From contig NZ_JADEXF010000094.1 of assembly GCF_015207245.1 (NCBI RefSeq), positions 1 through 8,552 on the forward strand: 8,552 nt of DNA, written 5' to 3'. The position numbers were made by a program, and so were the translations under genes. The notes beneath the pieces are model-generated. The model saw only the letters and a program-made list of their open reading frames with translations. It was not told where the DNA came from and searched no databases. Within the stretch, counting starts at the first letter, position 1, and every line of letters begins with the position of its first letter. Positions 1-6,228 of this stretch are shown piece after piece. The DNA comes from Nostoc cf. edaphicum LEGE 07299. Its GTDB lineage: Bacteria; Cyanobacteriota; Cyanobacteriia; Cyanobacteriales; Nostocaceae.

Positions 1-23
1 TTACACACTATTTCTAAAAAATC

Positions 24-815
24 ATGCAACTCATCAAAGGAGCGCTTTACTCCGCCTCGGTAATATTAGCATTCAGCATAGGTTCACGTTCTTATGCAGG
101 CACTTTTATCGTCTCTGGTGATGCTAATATCGTGAATCCGTTGGTGGCTTCATCTAATCAACCGATAAATCCAGGAAATGTACAATTTTTTACTAATATC
201 TTGGGAGGTGGAACCAATGTAATTGTACAAAGTACTAGTAGCGGGGATAATACTGCTGTAGAAGCTATTGAATCTGAAATTAATAGCTTCTACAACAGTC
301 TTACTGGTGTAACATCCACAATTGTTAGCGATCTAATTACTCCCGCTGTACTTTCTAGTACCGATTTATTTATCAGCCCTTTGCCAGATGATTCCTTCAC
401 TGATGCCGAGATTGCCTCTCTAGGAGATTTCTTGGAAAACAACGGGTCTATTTTCTTTCTAGGAGATAATAATAATTTTCAACAGGAAAACGCACGGATT
501 AACGCAGCCCTGACGAGTTTAGGTAGCAGCATAAACATCCTCGACGCCAATATTTTTGATTCTGGCTTTAATACTGCCACAGGCTCACGCATTGCATCTA
601 ATCCATTGACTGCTGGTGTCAACGCCTTTACCTATGCCGCTGCATCTGAAGTAGCCGGCGGTACAAGCTTATTCTTGGGTCTGACTAGACAAACTTTCTT
701 AAGTATTGAGAATACTACTCAAGTTCCTGAGCCGAGTGCTATTGGTGGTGTATTAGCAATAGGTAGCATAGGCTGGCTGATGAAGCGTAAGCTTAAAACT
801 TTTAAAAAAGCTTAA
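24..815 (+). CDS. PEP-CTERM sorting domain protein, secreted
   Basis: The 263-residue protein has the two ends of an exosortase substrate. A signal peptide spans about residues 1-25, with a hydrophobic core at 11-20 and a likely cut after SYA. The C-terminus has VPEP at 234-237, a hydrophobic helix at about 239-253 and a basic tail rich in K and R. The mature part has no cysteine, which fits export. In this family the tail anchors the protein until a membrane exosortase cuts near PEP and releases or attaches it to the outer surface or exopolysaccharide. The middle (about 112-175: FISPLPDD, then a helix, then NNGSIFFLGD) resembles the Rossmann-like fold of class I glutamine-amidotransferase-like or DUF4350-type domains. 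That is inference by eye, and no catalytic Cys is present. ATG at 24 is the only start that keeps a complete signal peptide; no Shine-Dalgarno is visible in the 23 bases before it. The exact function is unknown. Confidence 0.85.
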   Translation: MQLIKGALYSASVILAFSIGSRSYAGTFIVSGDANIVNPLVASSNQPINPGNVQFFTNILGGGTNVIVQSTSSGDNTAVEAIESEINSFYNSLTGVTSTIVSDLITPAVLSSTDLFISPLPDDSFTDAEIASLGDFLENNGSIFFLGDNNNFQQENARINAALTSLGSSINILDANIFDSGFNTATGSRIASNPLTAGVNAFTYAAASEVAGGTSLFLGLTRQTFLSIENTTQVPEPSAIGGVLAIGSIGWLMKRKLKTFKKA

Positions 816-828
816 GCTAAACCACATC

Positions 829-932
829 CAATACGGTTCGGTTAAGCCCAAAAAATAAAAATGTGTAGTTCCAGGGTTTGTTGGGTTTCCTTCCTCAACC
901 CAACCTACAAATATTCTTAACCGAATCGTATT
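829..932. repeat. MITE-like nested inverted repeat downstream of the PEP-CTERM gene
   Basis: The arms AATACGGTTCGGTTAAG (830-846) and CTTAACCGAATCGTATT (916-932) are inverted copies with one mismatch. Inside lies a second foldback: TGTAG (864-868) with CTACA (905-909), and GTTGGGTT (880-887) with AACCCAAC (897-904) around a 9-base loop. No reading frame of note is inside. The left arm recurs at 6031-6048 with 17 of 18 bases identical, so this is a dispersed family and not a unique terminator. It could still act as a bidirectional transcription stop. The structure is seen directly; calling it a non-autonomous mobile element is inference. Confidence 0.7.
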
Positions 933-1098
933 AGTACAATCCAAAGGAGCAACGCGAAAAAATGGTATTAAGAAACAGCAAGTAAAGATTAATGATTTAT
1001 CAAATCCGGTGATAGATTGTTAATTTACCAAAGTAGATAAAACTTGATTATAACTTGTAAAAACTTCTCATTTTCCTTCTAGATTGTATATAAAGCCT

Positions 1099-1126
1099 GG
1101 ATGCGTTAGCCTGAGCTAACGCATCC
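1099..1126. repeat. Perfect 12-bp hairpin, dispersed palindromic repeat or terminator
   Basis: GGATGCGTTAGC and GCTAACGCATCC pair perfectly around the 4-base loop CTGA. The stem is GC-richer than its surroundings. The downstream bases (TAAAATTTAAAT) are AT-rich but have no run of T, so a classical intrinsic terminator is doubtful. It lies about 280 bases after the PEP-CTERM stop and about 480 before glgX. From memory, GATGCGTTAGC-type palindromes are common between genes in Nostoc-like genomes, which favours a dispersed repeat. Confidence 0.65.
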
Positions 1127-1316
1127 TAAAATTTAAATATTGTAAATAGTTAAAAACATTATTATTTATTATCAAAATAATACAAACCTCATCCAAAAGT
1201 TAAGCCCTTGTAACTATATGAATCATTCATTAAAATTAATTTGTATAAACTACTTAACAAGGCAATTAAATTACCGAAATGAGTAGATTTAAAATTTTCA
1301 CTTTAGTTGCGAAGTT

Positions 1317-1346
1317 TTGACTCAGTAATTACTGAATAGATGTATA
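1317..1346 (+). promoter_or_regulatory. Candidate promoter overlapping a 14-bp palindrome
   Basis: TTGACT (1317-1322) is a good -35 match, and TGTATA (1341-1346) is a weak -10 after an 18-base spacer. The perfect palindrome TCAGTAATTACTGA (1322-1335) fills most of the spacer, a usual place for a repressor operator. If used, transcription would start near 1353 and give glgX a leader of about 250 bases. The palindrome is certain; the promoter is inference from weak boxes. Confidence 0.3.
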
Positions 1347-1446
1347 GGACTCATATCTTATTTTTGAACAATATTTCAGATAAAACCCTGATAAAACGGG
1401 CTTTTCAATCTCAATATGTTTTCAGAAATCAAATCGGAGTCCTATA
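1343..1446. repeat. Long-range inverted repeat TATAGGACTC / GAGTCCTATA
   Basis: TATAGGACTC (1343-1352) and GAGTCCTATA (1437-1446) are perfect inverted 10-bp copies separated by 84 bases. The core TAGGACT/AGTCCTA also forms the inverted repeat at 5955-6027. The left copy overlaps the candidate -10 box and the right copy runs into TATATAAG. It could be paired binding sites, a leader stem, or the ends of a decayed repeat element. Confidence 0.5.
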
Positions 1447-1603
1447 TAAGTAGCTTTTCCAATCAGTAAGCCTTCTTCAGGGCAATATTGTAGTCAACAA
1501 TTAAGGGGTAATTTAACACAACTTTGACCATTAATAATTTTTTGATGGCTAAAAGCATGCTAAATGGCCCACCAGTTAAATGCTATAAGGACACAGAGAA
1601 AGA

Positions 1604-3724
1604 ATGACTTTAACTACAGATAGATATCAGGTTGAACTAGAAATACCTGATTACCAAGTAGAATCGGGATGTTCACACCCTTTTGGTGCGATACCAGACA
1701 AAGATGGAGTAAACTTTTCCATCTTTTCAGAACATGCTACCTCTGTCGAACTCTTGCTGTTTGATCGCGATGATGCTCCGCAGCCAAGACAAATTATTCA
1801 GTTAAACCCAAAATTCAATAAAACCTTCCATTTTTGGCATGTCTATGTCAGAGGGTTAAAACCGGGCGCTCACTACGCTTATCGAGTTAATGGGAATCCT
1901 GATTTACACGGAGCAGGACACCGCTTTAATAAAAATAAGGTACTGCTTGACCCTTATGCTAGAGGAAACACCAATACTCTTTGGCAGCGCAACGATGCTT
2001 TAGGGTCAAAAGACAACCTGACTACATCTATGCGTAGTGTAGTTATTGATACGTCTAATTATGACTGGGAAGGCGATCGCCCGCTTAACCGCCCAATGAG
2101 CGACACCGTAATTTATGAGGTACACGTTGGCGGATTTACCAGATCGCCTTCTTCAGGCTGCAAACACCCAGGCACTTTTTCTGCAATTATCGAGAAAATT
2201 CCTTACCTGAAAGAGTTAGGAATCACAGCTGTTGAACTGCTGCCAATATTTGACTTTGACGAAAAGAACCTTCTCCGAGAAGTCAACGGTAAAGAACTAA
2301 AAGACTACTGGGGATACAACCCCCACAGTTACTTTGCTCCTGAAGCTTCATATTGCGCTTTCCCTGATGTCGGAAATCATATCAGAGAGTTTCGAGATTT
2401 GGTCAAGGCTTTACACAAAGAAGGGATTGAAGTCATTCTAGATGTAGTCTTTAACCACACCGACGAAGGCAACCATGAAGGCCCAACCATCAGCTTTAAA
2501 GGTCTTTTTAATGATATCTTTTATCACCTAGTGCCTTGGGATAAGCAGTACTACATGGACTACTCCGGGTGTGGCAATACCGTCAATTGCAACCATCCCA
2601 TAGTAGAAAAGTTAATTGTAGATTGCCTGGAATTTTGGGTGAAAGAGATGCATGTCGATGGTTTCCGCTTTGATGAAGCCTCCATCTTATCTCGCAGCCA
2701 AGACGGGGTACCAATGAGCCATCCGCCGGTGATTTGGCACATTGAAACATCCGAAACACTAGCTGACACCAAAATCATTGCCGAGGCTTGGGATGCCGGT
2801 GGGCTTTATCAAATTGGCGATTTCCCTGGATATCGTTGGGCAGAATGGAACGGACGTTTTCGAGATGACATCCGGCGCTTTGTTAAAGGAGATGCAGGAA
2901 TGGTTGGGGCAGTTGCTTGGCGCATTGCTGGAAGTTCTGACCTTTACCAATCGAGCAGACATTTACCAATTAACAGCATCAACTTCATTAGCTGTCATGA
3001 TGGATTTACCCTCAATGATTTAGTTTCATACAACCACAAGCACAATGACGCGAATGGTGAAAACAATCGGGATGGCATCAATGACAATTTGAGTTGGAAT
3101 TGTGGGGTTGAAGGAGAAACTGACAATCCCCAAATTGATGGATTACGTCGGCGACAGGTTAAGAATTTTGCAGCCATTCTCATGCTCTCTCAAGGTGTGC
3201 CAATGGTTGTGGCTGGTGATGAAGTCAGACGTACTCAAAAGGGTAACAACAACGCTTACTGCCAAGATAACGAAATTAGTTGGTTAGATTGGAATCTTGC
3301 CCAGAAGAATGCTGATATTTTCAGGTTCTTCAAACTAATGATTAATTTCCGCAAGTGCTACTGCCATTCTGCTTTACGTCGTAGTAATTTTTTCACTGGT
3401 GAAGTTAACGAACGCGGTTTAGCAGACATTGCTTGGCATGGCTGCAAGTTGTTCAAACCAGGTTGGCACGATTCTCATGCGAGAGTTATTGCATTTACTC
3501 TCGGTGGCTTTGAAGAAGAAGCAGATATTCATGTCATGCTCAATATGTACTGGGAGGATCTAGAGTTTGAAATTCCTTCTCTTAAAGATAGAAAATGGTA
3601 CAGAGTCGTAGATACTGCTCTTCCTTCTCCGATAGATATTGCAGAGCCAGGGGAAGAAACTGTAGTTTCAGATAATGTCTATTCCGTTAAAGAGCGTAGC
3701 GTTGTTGTTCTGATTTCTAAATAG
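1604..3724 (+). CDS. glgX: Glycogen debranching enzyme, GlgX/isoamylase type (GH13)
   Basis: It hydrolyses alpha-1,6 branch linkages of glycogen or limit dextrin in the cytoplasm and so feeds maltooligosaccharides to further degradation. At 706 residues it has the usual length for the family. A CBM48-like N-terminal beta domain (about 22-120) is followed by the GH13 barrel and a C-terminal beta domain. The four barrel motifs are intact: DVVFNH (280-285), GFRFDEAS with nucleophile D357, IIAEAW with acid/base E394, and SCHDG with H465 and D466. NGENNRDG and GDEVRRTQ segments are typical of GlgX. Glu after the nucleophile, where many homologues have Leu, appears to be a subtype trait, not damage. 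ATG at 1604 follows a weak purine-rich stretch (AAGG at 1587-1590, then GAGAAAGA). The next gene begins 37 bases after the stop in the same direction, so the two are probably co-transcribed. Cyanobacteria often carry more than one glgX, so this may be one of several paralogues. Confidence 0.93.
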   Translation: MTLTTDRYQVELEIPDYQVESGCSHPFGAIPDKDGVNFSIFSEHATSVELLLFDRDDAPQPRQIIQLNPKFNKTFHFWHVYVRGLKPGAHYAYRVNGNPDLHGAGHRFNKNKVLLDPYARGNTNTLWQRNDALGSKDNLTTSMRSVVIDTSNYDWEGDRPLNRPMSDTVIYEVHVGGFTRSPSSGCKHPGTFSAIIEKIPYLKELGITAVELLPIFDFDEKNLLREVNGKELKDYWGYNPHSYFAPEASYCAFPDVGNHIREFRDLVKALHKEGIEVILDVVFNHTDEGNHEGPTISFKGLFNDIFYHLVPWDKQYYMDYSGCGNTVNCNHPIVEKLIVDCLEFWVKEMHVDGFRFDEASILSRSQDGVPMSHPPVIWHIETSETLADTKIIAEAWDAGGLYQIGDFPGYRWAEWNGRFRDDIRRFVKGDAGMVGAVAWRIAGSSDLYQSSRHLPINSINFISCHDGFTLNDLVSYNHKHNDANGENNRDGINDNLSWNCGVEGETDNPQIDGLRRRQVKNFAAILMLSQGVPMVVAGDEVRRTQKGNNNAYCQDNEISWLDWNLAQKNADIFRFFKLMINFRKCYCHSALRRSNFFTGEVNERGLADIAWHGCKLFKPGWHDSHARVIAFTLGGFEEEADIHVMLNMYWEDLEFEIPSLKDRKWYRVVDTALPSPIDIAEPGEETVVSDNVYSVKERSVVVLISK

Positions 3725-3749
3725 TTTTCAGTTAATGAATTTCCAATTT

Positions 3750-3764
3750 GGAGTTAATTCAATG
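3750..3764 (+). promoter_or_regulatory. Ribosome binding site deciding the start of the AGE-STAS gene
   Basis: GGAG (3750-3753) sits 8 bases before ATG at 3762. The in-frame ATG at 3735, nine codons earlier, has no Shine-Dalgarno-like sequence in front of it. This favours 3762 as the true start, giving MSNVGFSFSDL as the N-terminus. Confidence 0.6.
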
Positions 3765-5933
3765 AGTAATGTAGGCTTTTCGTTTTCGGATTTGATTGCT
3801 GGATATGTTACCGCTTTTGATTCAAGTAAGGGAGATTCTGGTACTTTTAATCTCAAAACGTCAGATGGCAGGAAATTTGAAGTAGCATTGACCTCAATGA
3901 CCTATGCTGAACTAGTACGGAATTTAGATGAGCCTTTCTTTGATTGCACTAGCCAAATAAATTCAATGCTCGTGCCAAATTGCTATCTTTTCGTGTATGG
4001 CATTTTTTATCCTGAGGCAGGTGAGCATAAGTTTGAAGCTAAACACATAGTTTTTCCGGGTAGAACAGAAAACGAGTATCTTTTTGAAAGACCAGATTGG
4101 TGGGTCAAGCAGATCCGAAGCCTTGGCGATTTTTACCTCAAAGCCCAGTTTGAAGATGGCGATATTGATTATCGAAAATATCGGACTGGTATCGGTTTAG
4201 TTGGTTCCAAAGAAGATAGTACTCGTCAGGAAACTGACACCATTTCTCGTCTAGTTTATGGTTTTGCCACAGCCTACATGATGACTGGAGACGATCGCTA
4301 TCTTGAAGCTGCGGAAAAAGGCACTGAATACCTCCGCCAACACATGCGTTTTCTCGATGAAGGCGAAGGAATTTGCTATTGGTATCATGGTGTTGATGTC
4401 AAACCAGGTGGCAGCGAACAGAAAATATTCTCCTCAGAATTTGGGGATGATTATGACGCTATTCCAGCTTATGAGCAAATTTATGCCCTAGCTGGCCCCA
4501 CCCAAACCTATCGGATAACAGGCGATCCACGCATCATCAAAGATATCGAGTTGACGATTAATCTGTTTGACAAGTATTTCTTGGACAAGACAGAGAAAGG
4601 AGGATTTTTCTCCCACATCGATCCGATTACTCTCAGCCCCCACTCTCAGACTCTAGGCCACAATCGCGCCAAGAAAAACTGGAACTCTGTAGGCGATCAT
4701 GCTCCAGCTTATTTGATCAATCTTTGGCTAGCGACTGGCAAAGAAGAATACGCAAACTTCCTGGAGTACACCTTCGACACCATTGAGAAGCGGTTCCCAG
4801 ATTATGACCATAGCCCATTTGTTCAAGAACGTTTTTATGAGGACTGGACTCACGATACAACTTGGGGATGGCAGCAAAATCGAGCAGTTGTAGGTCATAA
4901 CCTGAAAATTGCTTGGAACTTAATGCGGATGAACCACCTGAAACCAAAAGAAAACTATGTGGCTCTGGCAGAAAAGATTGCAGAAATCATGCCAGCAGTC
5001 GGTAGCGACCAACAGCGTGGGGGGTGGTACGATGTAGTCGAACGCACCTTAAAACCAGGGCAAGAGGTACACCGTTTTGTCTGGCATAATCGGAAAGCTT
5101 GGTGGCAACAAGAACAAGCTATCTTAGCCTACCTGATCCTCAACGGTTCACTTGATAAACCTGAGTATCAACGCCAAGCCCGTGAAGCGGCAGCCTTCTA
5201 CAATGCTTGGTTCCTTGATTACGTGGCTGGCGGTATCTACTTCAATGTTCTATCAAATGGGATTCCTTACTTATTAGGAACCGAACGAGGCAAGGGAAGC
5301 CACTCAATGAGCGGTTATCACTCGTTTGAATTAGCCTACTTAGCTTGCGTTTATACGAATCTGCTGATTACTAAACAGCCAATGGATTTGTACTTTAAAC
5401 CAAAGCCAGGTGGATTTAAGGACAATATCCTGCGAGTTGCACCAGATATCTTACCACCAGGTAGTGTGAAGATTGGCGATGTTTGGATCAACGGGCAAAG
5501 GTATGCCGATTTTGATCCTGTAAACCTGACAGTCAAACTGCCAGTTACTCAAGACGATGTGAAAGTTAAGGTGAGACTGCTTCCGACTCAAGTATCTTTC
5601 GACGCAACAGTGTTGGAAGTTAGTAATGGTATTGCCAAAATCTCCTTAACTGGGTTATTGGATGCCAACGGTGTGGTACATTTTCAGGAAGCGATCGCTA
5701 AAGCTACAGCACAGCCAATCAATCGTCTGGTCTTACTACTACAAGACCTGGAATGTATTACTACTGCTGGTCTACGGTCTCTGATTTTCGCCAAGCAAAA
5801 ACTGGGTTCTGATGTTGAACTCTACATCGTCGGCGCACCGGAGAACGTGAAACAATTCCTGATGACGAGTGCATTTTGCGACAGTGTAACCGTTTTGGAT
5901 GAGTATGAAACTGTTCAACTGGCAAGTGTGTAA
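3762..5933 (+). CDS. AGE-type epimerase/isomerase-like protein fused to a STAS domain
   Basis: The protein has 723 residues from ATG 3762 (an in-frame ATG at 3735 would add nine). Residues 1-105 form a beta-rich domain I do not recognise. About 107-530 are an (alpha/alpha)6 barrel of the AGE superfamily, whose members epimerise or isomerise sugars such as N-acetylglucosamine, mannose or cellobiose. Signs of this are R163 in ISRLVYGFATAYMMTGD, GHNLKIAW with H379, KAWWQQEQA (446-454) and GYHSFEL with H520. About 530-610 are a beta-rich linker containing PPGSVKIGDVWING. About 611-719 are a STAS domain of the anti-sigma-antagonist type; LQDLECITTAGL places T668 where SpoIIAA has its phosphorylated serine. 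A normal AGE enzyme has about 400 residues, so this is a three- or four-part fusion. Several AGE residues differ from the classical pattern, so substrate and even catalysis are uncertain. Position just after glgX suggests a role in glucan-derived sugar metabolism or its sensing. No signal peptide is seen, so it should be cytoplasmic. Confidence 0.8.
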   Translation: MSNVGFSFSDLIAGYVTAFDSSKGDSGTFNLKTSDGRKFEVALTSMTYAELVRNLDEPFFDCTSQINSMLVPNCYLFVYGIFYPEAGEHKFEAKHIVFPGRTENEYLFERPDWWVKQIRSLGDFYLKAQFEDGDIDYRKYRTGIGLVGSKEDSTRQETDTISRLVYGFATAYMMTGDDRYLEAAEKGTEYLRQHMRFLDEGEGICYWYHGVDVKPGGSEQKIFSSEFGDDYDAIPAYEQIYALAGPTQTYRITGDPRIIKDIELTINLFDKYFLDKTEKGGFFSHIDPITLSPHSQTLGHNRAKKNWNSVGDHAPAYLINLWLATGKEEYANFLEYTFDTIEKRFPDYDHSPFVQERFYEDWTHDTTWGWQQNRAVVGHNLKIAWNLMRMNHLKPKENYVALAEKIAEIMPAVGSDQQRGGWYDVVERTLKPGQEVHRFVWHNRKAWWQQEQAILAYLILNGSLDKPEYQRQAREAAAFYNAWFLDYVAGGIYFNVLSNGIPYLLGTERGKGSHSMSGYHSFELAYLACVYTNLLITKQPMDLYFKPKPGGFKDNILRVAPDILPPGSVKIGDVWINGQRYADFDPVNLTVKLPVTQDDVKVKVRLLPTQVSFDATVLEVSNGIAKISLTGLLDANGVVHFQEAIAKATAQPINRLVLLLQDLECITTAGLRSLIFAKQKLGSDVELYIVGAPENVKQFLMTSAFCDSVTVLDEYETVQLASV
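5691..5698. repeat. HIP1 octamer GCGATCGC
   Basis: This palindrome is highly over-represented in many cyanobacterial genomes. The window also has it at 2073-2080 within glgX and at 7843-7850 within the flavoprotein gene. Three copies are far more than chance for an 8-mer in 8.5 kb and support cyanobacterial origin of both operons. All three lie in coding sequence. Confidence 0.9.
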
Positions 5934-5954
5934 GTTGCGTTAAAACACATTTTA

Positions 5955-6027
5955 GTAGTCCTAATTAGATAAAAGATACATAGTTCCAACAAGGAAACGG
6001 CGGTTTATCCAAAGCTATTAGGACTAC
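5955..6027. repeat. Inverted repeat GTAGTCCTAAT / ATTAGGACTAC after the AGE-STAS gene
   Basis: Perfect 11-bp arms lie at 5955-5965 and 6017-6027 with a 51-base spacer, starting about 20 bases after the stop codon. The core AGTCCTA/TAGGACT is shared with the repeat upstream of glgX (1343-1446). There is no T run after the right arm, so it is not a typical terminator. It may be a pair of binding sites or part of a dispersed repeat. Confidence 0.5.
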
Positions 6028-6030
6028 GCT

Positions 6031-6048
6031 CAATACAGTTCGGTTAAG
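6031..6048. repeat. Solo copy of the 829-846 repeat arm
   Basis: CAATACAGTTCGGTTAAG differs from 829-846 at one of 18 bases. No matching right arm (CTTAACCGAAC...) is found within this spacer, so this is either a solo end or the remnant of a decayed element. It begins four bases after the inverted repeat ending at 6027. Confidence 0.6.
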
Positions 6049-6139
6049 GAAAGTTATTTGTTAAAAGGAGTAAAGGGAGCAGGGAGAGCGGGGGGTGCTG
6101 GGGAAGTTTTTCTTTCCCTGCACGCTTAGCCTTCCTTAA
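6044..6139. repeat. Purine-rich foldback segment
   Basis: TTAAGGAA (6044-6051) pairs with TTCCTTAA (6132-6139), and inside it GCAGGGA (6079-6085) pairs with TCCCTGC (6115-6121). Between lies a G-rich, low-complexity strand (about 6066-6106) of GGGAG, GGGAGAG and GGGGGG runs. It resembles the low-complexity G-rich spacers common in Nostoc-like genomes. It could hinder transcription from the upstream operon, but the loop is long, so this is not called a terminator. Confidence 0.4.
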
Positions 6140-6151
6140 TTTAGCTCGTAA

Positions 6152-6157
6152 TATTAT
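6152..6157 (+). promoter_or_regulatory. Candidate -10 box for the flavoprotein-kinase operon
   Basis: TATTAT matches five of six bases of the -10 consensus and lies in the AT-rich stretch TAATATTATATA, 69 bases before the start codon. No good -35 is seen 16-18 bases upstream (AGCCTTC), so a regulated or alternative-sigma promoter is possible. A weak AT-only hairpin (6164-6168 and C6169 with G6173 and 6174-6178) follows it. Confidence 0.25.
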
Positions 6158-6213
6158 ATACCAAAAAACTCAGTTTTTCTGGCTAGTTAAATAATTACAA
6201 ACATCATTCCTAG

Positions 6214-6228
6214 AAAGGAGCAATTTTG
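6214..6228 (+). promoter_or_regulatory. Strong RBS selecting a TTG start
   Basis: AAAGGAG (6214-6220) is five bases before TTG at 6226. No ATG or GTG in frame lies close to this strong site, and the receiver domain begins at once after it (PVLLTVDDD), so TTG is the likely initiator. Confidence 0.75.

Larger units (their letters stand above)
933..1603. other. AT-rich non-coding spacer upstream of glgX
   Basis: I see no convincing gene in this stretch. It holds a perfect hairpin (1099-1126), a possible promoter with a palindrome (1317-1346), an inverted repeat (1343-1446) and a small tandem of GATAAAAC (1379-1386 and 1390-1397, 11-base period). TTGACC at 1524-1529 resembles a -35 box but has no good -10 at the right distance. 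The length and low GC suit a regulatory leader for the glgX operon. Confidence 0.6.

Noticed and set aside
753..944. Minus-strand open frame of 63 codons over the end of the PEP-CTERM gene and the foldback repeat
   Set aside because: It is antisense to a real gene and mostly repeat sequence, with no recognisable domain.
1379..1397. Tandem GATAAAAC as a CRISPR-like or iteron array
   Set aside because: There are only two copies, the unit is 8 bases and nothing further follows the 11-base period.
1524..1529. TTGACC as the -35 box of a glgX promoter
   Set aside because: No acceptable -10 hexamer lies 16-18 bases downstream (the region reads GGCTAAAAG).
2778..3023. Plus-strand 81-codon frame within glgX
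   Set aside because: It overlaps the catalytic E394 to D466 region of GlgX in another frame and has no support of its own.
3735..3761. ATG 3735 as the start of the AGE-STAS protein
   Set aside because: It has no Shine-Dalgarno, whereas ATG 3762 has GGAG at a good distance; the earlier start is not excluded.
6066..6121. G-rich stretch and foldback as an intrinsic terminator or riboswitch
   Set aside because: The stem is only 7 bp with a loop near 30 bases, the T-containing part lies inside the loop and not after the stem, and no riboswitch consensus is visible.
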